Shown here: positions 34,771 through 45,907 of the stretch, one piece after another | Layout of the letters: each line of letters begins with the position of its first letter | Numbering within the stretch: the first letter of the stretch is position 1 | Assembly: GCA_038501785.1 (NCBI GenBank) | Contig: JBAMJR010000001.1 | Coordinates: 186,001 to 250,000, forward strand | Length of the DNA: 64,000 bases | Direction: 5' to 3' | Source: Myoxocephalus aenaeus | Taxonomy: Eukaryota > Chordata > Actinopteri > Perciformes > Cottidae | Notes under the pieces: model-generated | Told to the model about the DNA's origin: nothing | What the model saw: only the letters and a program-made list of their open reading frames with translations | Databases searched by the model: none | Position numbers and translations under genes: made by a program

Positions 34771-35002
34771 TTTTTATTTAAAATTAAATAAAGATTAATT
34801 AATGATATTATTAATATATACAAATGTGTATATATATACAAAAAATAATTAATGATATTATTATTATTATACATATAAATGTGTATATACATTTATATAT
34901 ACATGTGTGTATATGTACATATACACACATGTATATATAAATGTATATACACATTTATATGTATAATATCATTAATTATTTTTTATTTAATTTTAAATAA
35001 AA
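34771..35002. repeat. AT-rich nested palindrome next to the FUBP3 promoter
   Basis: The inner palindrome spans 34840-34984 and is centred on GTAC between 34916 and 34917. The arms read CATATAAATGTGTATATAC outward on both strands, without mismatch over the central ~88 bp; the left arm has a 9-bp ATT-type insertion near 34859-34867. An outer pair of arms (TTTTATTTAAAATTAAATAA at 34772 and its complement ending near 35001) extends the symmetry. It could extrude a cruciform. It may be a MITE-like fold-back or an expanded (AT/GT) repeat that inverted. Confidence 0.9.
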
Positions 35003-35129
35003 CAAATGTTGAGTATATATATATACACCAATGTTGTATGTTGTATGTTGTATGTGATATAATATATGATATATAATCTTTAATTATGGTAAATTTGTAT
35101 TTGCCTACATGCTATGTAGTCCCCGGTCA

Positions 35130-35173
35130 ACTCGCGAGATCATCTGGCTCGCGGAGCTTCGGTTTGGCACGTG
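35130..35173 (+). promoter_or_regulatory. FUBP3 core promoter motifs (CGCG element and E-box)
   Basis: ACTCGCGAGA at 35130-35139 matches 9 of 10 bases of the TCTCGCGAGA element bound by BANP in TATA-less housekeeping promoters, and CACGTG (E-box) is at 35168-35173. Both lie within 100 bp of the first ATG, so they may be in or just before the 5' UTR. No TATA box is placed appropriately. Confidence 0.5.
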
Positions 35174-35225
35174 TGCTGTTCTTTTTTCTTTTTTTTTTAA
35201 GTGTGGCTCTCAGCTGCCGAGGCGG

Positions 35226-35321
35226 ATGATGATGATGGCGGAGCTGGTTCAGGGACAGGCCTCGGTGGCTCAGCCCGGAACGAAAGATGACTTCGCAGAC
35301 ACGATACGCCGGGTCCGACAG
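35226..35321 (+). CDS. fubp3: FUBP3 exon 1
   Basis: MMMMAELVQGQASVAQPGTK then DDFADTIRRVRQ. Donor CAG|GTAAAA, phase 0. The surrounding DNA is GC-rich and CpG-containing. Confidence 0.93.
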
Positions 35322-38300
35322 GTAAAAGGCTCTTCGGCGAACACGAGTGTAGTGCTTTCGGACCACGAACGGCGTGTTTGCACGTGGCACAGGGCAGGGC
35401 TGTGGTCGGGGCACCCCGGACCCCCTACTACAAACACTCCTCATGTACCCAGCAAGCTAGCAAGCTAACGTTAAGTAGACGAGGCAGCATAGCTGAGCGG
35501 ACAGATTAGAGTTCACACGGGACACGAGACGCGTTAAGAAACCGAGTAAAAGCTGTCAACACGACCATACGAACCACGGCTGACTCAAAACACGAAGGGC
35601 CTCTTATTACGTCGAAGTTTGTGCAACTTTAGTAAGTTAACCCGACACACTGCAACCTGTTGTCAAGCAACATAAGTTGCAGTTAGCTCAGCTAGCTAGC
35701 TCACTATCACCAGTTTAATTCCCCGACAGCTTGACCCGCGATGTGACCGCGGACAATATTTAGTTTGGACATGACTCCTTAACAAGCGAGCTGCCTGACA
35801 CGCTGTCAAAAAGTTAGCCGGCTAGTTTCTGCTCCTGAGTTAGCTCCAAGATAACTGACTGTTGTCCCAGTTAAAGAGACTCACGTGGAGCTTAAACGGT
35901 GATCACGTGCAAGGCTACCGTCTACTACCGTCTTTAATTTAACAACGAGCTTGTATTTAAAACTTAAAGCGTATTTGTTGTTGTTGCGTATTAGCATAAA
36001 CGTGAGTACGCTAGCTAGGAGCTGGCGTTAGCTAGCTAGCGTGTGTGGCACTGTGTCCCAAAAGGCAGCGTCGGAGTAAGGCCATGTAATGTAATGTAAC
36101 GTCATCTGTTCAAATAAGCCCCCCTCCACTCCTCCTGTTGAGCACACTTGTTTTTTTCCATTGCTGCCTGGAAAATACCAGAAAATACCAAATTTTTTAC
36201 TTCAATCTGCAATTCACTGCTCCCTTGTTTAGCTGATATTGCTTAGTTTCCGACCGTGACTGGTGCAGAGGGTCACTGTAGTTAGGCGACCATTAAGTGG
36301 ATCAAAGGAAGTAGCTGTAATAGAAGATAAGTATATCACTGGCTGATGTGGTGTGTGTGAATTGGACTTCACACAGCTACCAGTTAAGCCTTGTGTAGAT
36401 GATATCCCAAATAGCCAAGTGTGTCTGTCCATGTATGTTTTAATCCCGTAATTCATATGATAGTATAAATATGTGTATAAATATCTTGCATAACTAATAA
36501 TGAGCTTAATGCTCATTATTAGTTATGCGTTATATTGGAACGTGTAGTACAATTTTGAGTGCACCCAGATACAAACATGACATGTCAAGTACATGTCACG
36601 TCTGCTTTTATATCCCTCCATAAACCCTCCTTCCTCCACTTTCTCGCATGTATGCTCACTCCCTGTTCACAAGATCTCAGATTAAAACAAAAAGCTGCCA
36701 CAGGAACATTTCATGTCGGCCTCTTAGCAGTATAAGTACAAGTAGGTTACAAGGGAATTAGTTGTGGTTATCTACCACACTATTGCATCATTAATTGCAG
36801 AAGGCCATAGATACTAATAATAAAACATTATGATCAGAGTAATCACATATTAACCCTTGTAAAAGGTTATGTATTGCTGCCACATTGGGAATTTTTGCAC
36901 GCCTCTATGCACTTTATAGAAAAGGGAAGTCATCTTGTTGATTTGCGTTTTATCATATGACATTGAGGTAGCAGAAGACTGAAAGATAGGAAGTCAAGGC
37001 CTTGTTTTAGTGCTTCTTTACACTGATGTGTATGTTAGCTGTTTTCACAGTTGCAGTTATAGCCGTCACGGGTTCTCTACTCGGGGAGCAGCCAGTGAGA
37101 GCGGCTGACATTTAAATCTTTAAGCTGCATGAGCTAAAATTGCTTTGCATTGTATTTCATGTTAACTGCTTTTAAAAAAAAATGTATTACACATTTTAGA
37201 TTAAGCAAAAGTAAAGCACACAGTTCTTTAAAAATCCATTAACTTCGCAGCCTGAATCATTCAATGTTGACCTCTTCAGTTGGACTCCCATTTTCTTAAT
37301 ATCAGAATCGTTTATTGGCCAAGTACGTTGCACATACATGGAATTTGACTTAGTGAAAGGTAATAACAATAAACGTAGACATGCAGTAAAAACAATAAAC
37401 ATAGTGCAATAATAGTGTATTGCACTCTGCCGGCTTCAGCTTGATGCTTCTGGTCTTTTAACAACATACACACATTCTTGCATTATATGAAGACCACTTC
37501 AAGTGAAATAGTTTCATGAATAGTGTAGATCTGTGACCAAACAGTTGTGGCACAGACCCCAATGGACAAGGTGTTCTTGGACCCTAAAAATAAACCACAC
37601 ATACCTTCGTCCCATGTAACCACATGTCACATGACTTCATTTGTGTTATTTTTAGACAAATCAGACATTTAAGTACATATTTTAAGGCTTAATGATTAAA
37701 CCTGGCTGTAGTTTCTAGTTTATTTATTTATACATATTTATGCAGCAAGAATTGCCTTCCAGGAGTCGAGTTAGTCTTGGAGGCCAGTCCACAGTAGTGT
37801 TTACCCAGAAGCCTCAGTGAACATCGAAGGGTTTCTGCTGTAAGATAGTTTGACCAGACTGCGTGACTGTACTTTACCTGACCACTGCTCTGTAGCAAAT
37901 GTTTATGTGCATGCAAATGCATCTTTGATTATATTTGATACATTCAGGTAAATCTGCTTCAGACAAAGTAAATTTGTCATAGCAAGTTTAGTTATTTGAT
38001 CCCCAAAGCTGGCAAAACTTAATTTATAGTTGTACTCATTGTAGTTTATTAAAGTCTTAGTGACCCAAATCACAAATAATTCATTACACTTAAAATCATT
38101 TCTATATTAAACAGATTAAAATGACGCAAAAAAACATGCGTCCATACTAGCATTTTTTTCCGGTTGTTTTCATAGACCTCGACCACCAGAACAATAGACA
38201 AACTGCTAAATCGCTTCATCTCTGTCCTTTTTTCTTTATTCAATAACACAATTGTGACTCGCAGCAAACATCTGGCAAGGAGTGGGACAGACAAAACTTG

Positions 38301-41300
38301 GCAAGTCTGCTGAGTCTCAACCTGTTACCCCTCCGTTTATCTCCCTCCTGCTCTCTGATCTCTTACTTTGCTTTTAATAGAGCACGATTAAGTTCATATT
38401 TACATATTTTTCCTGAGACCAAAGCGACACTGTATTCACGCATGATCACAAAGATTTTAGAAGACTGTTTAATCTATGCATACTCAAACATAAAGGTGGC
38501 ATTTATGATTAAGCTGATGCGGGAGAGAACCGTACGTTTTTTTTTATTATATATATTCGGTTTAATATGGAAAAGTGCATTCCAGTGGTGTTAACACTGA
38601 GCAGCCGTCTGTATGCATGCATTTTAATCGTAGGGTTCATTATAAACTTAGTGTATCTTGCTGGAACTTACTTGATATTTTCCTCTCACTGAACAAGCAA
38701 TAGATAAAAGGGAATTGAATCATCTTGCAGCAGCAATCGGATCAAAAGTAACCACTTTGATGTGTAATTAAATAAAACAAGATGCACACAACTTCATTTA
38801 TCTTCTAAACTAAACCGGAGAACTAAAGTCAACATATCAAATCCAGTAACAACCTCCACCCAAACTATTCTAGACACGCCTTATAAAACAGGCAGGTGAT
38901 TTGGGAGGTATTTCTATGGTATCTGCTCAGCTGTAGTGAAATAAAACTCGGAGTGAAACTAATTAAACAAAGGTTTAAGCATTTTCTTGAGTATTGACTT
39001 CCATCGAAAATGCTTTTCAGGCTGCTTGACATGCATGGCTACAAAGATGTCATGGAAAACAGCAACCCCACACCTGCTTCCTTTTCTGCCTCCTTATTTC
39101 CATCGCACCCTGCTCACTTTAAACTGGTGGGCTCTGAAGTAGATAATCATGCCTGAAGGTGATGGAAGACTCTAATTGCTGTCACCATATTTTCATATCG
39201 TGAAAGAAATTCCAGTCAGGCGCAGATGTCAATTTGGTGTAATTTTCTGAAATGCTATACTTTTTGTATGGAAGGAGAGGTGGCAGATTAACGGGTAGTG
39301 GAAAATGCTGTTGGCGCTCACGTTCAGCATAACTGAAGATTTAAATGCCCATCACTGCAGAACACAAGTATCTACTTTGATTTTGCAAGTGGATGATTTT
39401 AAAAGTAGAAATAGATTGGTTTTTAGCTACTTTGTGACACAAATAACTGCACTCTACTTTCAGTTATTTGCGGGGGTTGGACACTTCATCAAAAGAGAAA
39501 CATGTAGTGAAAGGTGTGTCTGAGAGTGATTTATTGAAAATATTTAAGAAGATGCATATTGCACGAGCATTGTAGCGTTTGAAGATGCACGCTAATTCCG
39601 TATAGATTTTGATCCGCAAAAGTAAACTGTTTTCTTACATGACTAGGTGTGGGTTTTGAGCCGACCTCTTTTGGTGCGGAGAGTACCGACAGCTGATATT
39701 GATTTAAATTACACTTGCAAAGTTATTGTACAGCTGCTTGTGACACAAGCTCAGTTTTTAAGGATTCCTGTCTAAACTAAATATTGGCTATGGTCACATT
39801 GCGGGTTACTTGATGAGTCTAGTGTCCCATATAAACTTTTATCGTTCCTCTTTATATTTTTCATTTAGTATTGTATCGCCATTTGTGTATACAATTCAGA
39901 GACAAACAGAAATGGAGAAACATTATAGTATAATAACATAGTTTAAAATGAACAAACTACAGCTTATAAAATGTAATTGGCACCTGTTTGAATATATCGG
40001 GAATCAATTAGGCAATTAAAATAGTTTTAAGATCACTGAATGTAAATATGGGATTTGGCCATCCCTTGTCTGTTCTCTTTCGTCTGCGTTTGATCATCTC
40101 CATACCTCCTCCTATATACCTTCCCAGCTCCTAAATCAAGTTAAGGATCTTCCGGTTTTGTGTCATATTTCTGGGTAGCACTCGTATCTGTAACTTTCTG
40201 GCAACTCCTCTCCTGGCAAATTCAATCTGTTGAGGAACTGACACGTGCTGTGATGATCTGTGTAATTTGTCAGTGAAAGCATAACAAAAAAAGTTAGGTT
40301 AGTCAGTGAGACCTGACTCATGACCGATGTTTAAAGGAAAACGCAAGGCTTGGTAGTCTAGACTGCTTCAAGCTTCTGTAACAATGTACAAAGTGCAGTT
40401 TTCAGCTACTGTCAAAAAGATGTCACTCCGCAACAGATGATTTCGTCAAGGCCCAACTTCACAGAAAAGTTGACACTTTTAAGAAACCAAGAAGAAAAGA
40501 GTGTGTCACCCTTTTCACAAAGGGTTGTCTTGGAAAAATAAAATGTATGTTCAAAGATAATATCACAGCATATCCACTTTTCACCTTTATTCCATCTGTT
40601 TTACTGTTCTGTGTCTCCAGATGGCAGCCAAAATGGGAGGAGACCAGATGCCCAACATGAACAGTTCCCCGCCGGTCATAGACCACTCCCTCTATGGCTT
40701 TGGAGGTCCAAAACGTTCACTAGACAATGGAGGTAAGAAGCCTGCAGTACAAACGCATACATGTCATGGTTGCATGTCCGCAGAATGATCTACTCAACTT
40801 AAGTCAGATATGGAGCTATATTCAACTTTTAATGATCAGCAGTCTGAACGTGGCTCATCTCATAATTTATTGGCCTTGTCATTAATTCTCACAAAGGAGA
40901 TTTTGTAGAGAATATATATAATCAGTGAAAATAGTGAAATGCACTTAAATTAAATAAACCATGATAATGGAATAACAACAATAATGAGAAATATGACAGC
41001 ATTTCTGTCTGTGTTGCTGGTAAACAACCTTAAGGATTTGTGCAAAGAAAACCTACTTGCAGAAATAAGCTTTGCCTATACACTAAACTAATAAATGTTT
41101 TAGATTTGGACAAGCGAGTGCGAAGTATACCAACAAATAACCTTGGCCACATAGCAAAACTGTGCCCCCAGTGTGATCTAGCATGACTTGGAGTTTCTTT
41201 TTTTTTGTAAACAAAGTTTCTGTTTACATTCAGTGTGAACTCGCCAAAACATTGTATCCTCGAGGCCAAACAAATACGCTGAATATTACAAAGCACTTTT

Positions 41301-44300
41301 TTTTATTATTATAATTTAGCATAGTTTAGATTCATTTTATTTGTCAGAAACCCTGTCAGTGTTTGCTAGGCAGACACACATCTGTCAAACTTGCAGCTCA
41401 ACTAATTGATGTATTGGAGACTTTTTAAGTTGCTGCAGGTGTCCATGACGATGCACACTGTGGTGTCTGGTGCGGTTTTATCGGAGTAGTTTTCCAAGTA
41501 CATAAGCGCAGTATCAGACCAAAAGCAGATACTGAGATTGTTGCATCCCTGGCTAACGTATCTAAGGGAGGGATACTAAACCACAACCAATGCTTTCGGA
41601 GAGAAGGAGCTATGCAGGGGAAACCCTACAATCTGAATTGAGAGCCCTCGCCTTGTGTTTTCATGTTTCTATGCCGTATTGAGTATCTTGACACTGCAGT
41701 GTTGTGAAAAGTAATTCTATCTTGCTGTCCGTCACAGACATATCAAACAAAGACGTCGTCCATGAAGTGGAAACCACTGTTGTCCTCTTATGTTGTCACA
41801 GTTAATTTAGCCCTGAAAGCATGGATAGATAAATGTAATACAATTCTGGTTTATGTTTGTTTGCAACAATTTGTCCTAAGTTTCTTTCTGTGAAGGTTGT
41901 CCCACATGGGAAAATAACAGAAATGTTATAGCGCTGTGTATTTAGTTATCAAATGTACAAGTATAGAAATATACTCAAGACATTCCCATTTTATCTTACA
42001 GTCCTGTCCTTGTATAAATGCGGTACACCTCCTGTTTTATATTCATAGCTGTTCCATTCTCAAGCTTTAACCCCGGTGCATTTCCAGAGGAAGCGAAATC
42101 AGTGCAAACGACCATAAAATTGATTTGAAGTTGCTAGATATCAACTCAGGTGTTCACGTTCATGGCAGCACATCCTCCACTGACCCTGCAGGACCCTTGC
42201 GTGGTGCTACCCGTCAAAATGCAATTCAGGACCAGCAGCCACTGACCCGGCTGCTGCCTCTCTTTTCTGAACGGCTCTGATTGAAACACTCACTCAAACA
42301 CTCACAGACCTGATTACCATGATGGTGAAAGCCCCCCGCTGTGGGTCACGTGAAGGATTGGCAGGACCATATCCATCTGCTCCATCCCCTCCATGACTCG
42401 TTCTTTTTCATTTCGCTGCTTTGTCACTTTCACAGATATTTAAAATATTGGTTATCTTTATCCATGATCTCAGATTATTTCTTTCATGTTAATTTGTCTG
42501 TTTTCCTCTCACCTCTCTCAGTGGGGAACCATCTTGGTGCAATGGTACATCAAAGGTGAGCAGAGCCTCCTCACATCTGTGTTTCTGTTCATTTTGATGC
42601 ACTTGGTTGTATTCATGGTATTTTCTCTGTGCCTCAGTTAACCCTCTGAACCCAAAGTAGTTTCAGGGCATATTTGGCTCCCGTCACATTTAACTCACTG
42701 TGGCCTCTTTTCTCACCTGCATATACACTACCGCTTAAAAGTTACAGGCCACCTGTTATACTGATGTTTTGTCTTTCCTTTCATAGGGACAGCGATTTTT
42801 CTATTTTTATACAAAATGTGTTTATTGAGATCAGTGAGAATACTGTGTAACCATTTTAACACCCATATAGCCGTCAATTTCAAATTTGTTTTCCAGTCCA
42901 GAAAAGCAGAAGTTGACCCTTGATCATTATTGAACCAAAACAGTACTTTCATTTGGGCTCTAAATATTTTGGGTTGCTGTTTTTCTTTGGGCCCTCTGCA
43001 GTCTACTCGGTGGTTAGGTTGAATAGCTTTAAAAGCGTTATAATCCTGTGGTCACGACCAGCAGGGGGACATTCATTTAAGCCACCTAAAAAGAAAAGCC
43101 CACCTAAATAATCAATATCCTTTCAAATGTACGCTAAATTTAGAAGTTTTTTTTTAAGGTCTTTTGCACACTGTTTTCTTGATCTATTCTCTAAATCTAT
43201 GAAATCTCAGAAGAAGAACAAATGTATGTTCTGTTTTAAAAGAGTACATGTTAATTTTACCATGATATAAAAAAAAAAGAAGCATACAATTCCTTTTTGA
43301 CAAGCTAGAACCAGAACATGTTTGTAAACTACATTGAAGAAAACGATGATTCAACTCGTAACTTTTAGAGCTGAAACCACTAGTAGATCATTAGAAAATG
43401 AATCAGCTGTTCGGCTATTGATTTAAATCTTCTTTTTTAAAGCCATAATCCCAAAATGTACTAGTTCCAGCATCTTAAATGTGTATTTTTTTTTTTTTTT
43501 TTACGTCTTCAATGACCGTAAACTTAATATCTTTGGGCTTTAGGTCAGAGAAAAGAAGCAATCAGAATACATTATTGATCATGTCCTAATCTCTCCCAGG
43601 GCTCTTGCTACCGAAGACTACAAAGTGCCTGATAAGATGGTGGGATTCAGTAAGTAGCTCTTCAGTTCATTATAGTCAGTAATGTTTGACATGTAATCAT
43701 CAGTATTGACATTCCGCTCAGTTTTTGGGTCACTGCTTAAGGCCCCTGTCTAAATTCAAAAAGGCTTATAAACTGTCCTTTTCTCTCCCCGGCTTCTGCA
43801 GTCATTGGAAAAGGAGGAGAACAGATCTCAAGAATTCAGCTGGAATCGGGTTGTAAGATCCAGATTGCTTCAGGTAAATTGTGACTAAACACATTATCTA
43901 AGCCCCTTGTTTATGCTTTAAGTGTGCATTTTCAAGCTATCCATTGTGTCTCCTCAGGGGTCAGAAACATTTTTTTAACTGAGTGGCATGCACCATAAAC
44001 TAAAATTGGCAGTAGAATATGGGGTCCTTTTTAAAAATTGCCATGATTTCTCCTTGTGTGCAGTAGTGTTGGAAATGTTTGGTAGTAGATTATCACAATG
44101 ACTTTCAGACATTTTCCTCTCAAAGATTCAAATGATTTGGCTTGCCAACTTTCAGATTCGGGGCAACTACAATGTTATATTAGCAGCACTTTAAGTCCCC
44201 ACTATTCAACATGTATTAGCTTGATTGGTGTCTCTGTGTGTCTGCCCTGTAATTGACTGGCAACTTGGGCTGAGAATCTCTCGGCAAGATTCGATTCAGA

Positions 44301-45862
44301 GGGCTACGATGTGATTATAAAGCGATTATCAATCCTGATGCATCGAACATTTTCTGTACATATTTTTTCTTCATGAGTACTAAAAAATCCATACATTGGC
44401 TTTTAAGCCGGTTGATTGTATACATTTTCGGTGTGTGTCTGTGAATATAAGTATTTCCATTCTTGTGTTTCTACATCTTTAATTGCTGTGCTCATGTTCT
44501 TACAGACAGTGGGGGCATGTTGGACCGGCCCTGCACGCTGACTGGAAGCCCAGAGAACATTGAGTGAGTCTCAACTTTGACAGATTTACTGAAAGTGTGC
44601 TCTATTGTTGGAGCAGAGAGGGCATGAACTCAAATCTCTTTTCACTTCTCCACCTAATTAGTCACTGAATCACCTGAACACCTCTTTCACATTCAACAAA
44701 GAAAAATGTGAGGAGAGTTTTTGTTTTTTTGTCGAGTCTGTAACTGTGGTGATAAATGTATTTCTCGCTCCACCCCCACAGTCAGGCCAAGAGGCTGTTG
44801 AGTGAGATAGTGGAGCAGTGTCGGTATGGTCCAGGCTTTCACAGCGATATGGACGGCAGCTCAATCCAACAGATCCTCATCCCCGCTAACAAAGTTGGCC
44901 TTGTCATCGGCAAAGGAGGAGAGACCATCAAACAACTGCAGGTCTGGTAGTCGACCGCACTGAATGAAACGCAGTTTGTGCTTTTGACAACTGTACTCTT
45001 TTAGTCAGCCATGATTTTTGTTGTTAAACATTTGACTCGCCATCATGGAGGACATGCAGACTGCAAACTCTACAATAACATATTCTATTAGGGTTGTCAA
45101 ATAAATATGCAGAATTTCTTCCATCATTTGCAGTGCACCTTTTAGCCATGTGAGGGAGCCTAGATGTTTTTATTGCTCGATAATCGTAGCCTATTTATAA
45201 CTGTCATATGAATGGCTTGTGTACGGTGTTTGTTTTACTGAAGGGAAGAAAAAAAGAGAGCTTGTAAACTCTGGCTAAATGTATGTATTTGTCTCATTTA
45301 TAGTATTTAACATGTTTTCAAAATGCAATAAAGTACAATTATAGGGTCAGATTTTGATCGCTGTATTTCAACAGATACCAATTCTTTAAATTATGCCTTG
45401 ATTTGTCTCCAATGCAGCTTGGTACACCCCAAACGACACACACTAACAACTACTTCTGGTCTAGTTGGCCAAGATTACGTCAAACTATAAAACCTGTTAT
45501 TCAGGATGTGGCAGAATTTCCTCCCTTCAGCGGGAATAGTCTTTTGAGCTCCAGGTAACTCCTTGTTGTGTGACTCTGCTCCTGTCTGATTGTACCCCTG
45601 CAGGAGAGAACAGGAGTGCAGATGATAATGATTCAGGATGACCCCATGCCCACTGGAGCAGACAAGCCCCTGAGAATCACTGGGGATCCCCACAAAGTGC
45701 AGGTCAGTCTCAGATGAACTCAGTGTGCGCTGCTATCTTGCCAGTTTACACTCAATTTTACACATTTTATACCTTTTCAGTGTTCCAGTCATTTTGAAAG
45801 CCTTTTTGTTTTTATTGAATACTCCAGCTAGACATTTATAATTCACATTCTTCGTTTTGATG

Positions 45863-45907
<45 letters not shown>

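Larger units (their letters stand above)
35322..40620. other. FUBP3 intron 1
   Basis: 5.3 kb. The first ~750 bp are CpG-containing and carry GCTAGC-rich sequence, including an 11-bp inverted repeat ACGCTAGCTAG (36008-36018 with 36032-36042). The rest is AT-rich without a recognised exon. Confidence 0.5.
43874..45603. other. FUBP3 introns 5 to 7
   Basis: Intron sequence around exons 6 and 7, AT-rich, with no recognised repeat or RNA gene. Confidence 0.4.
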
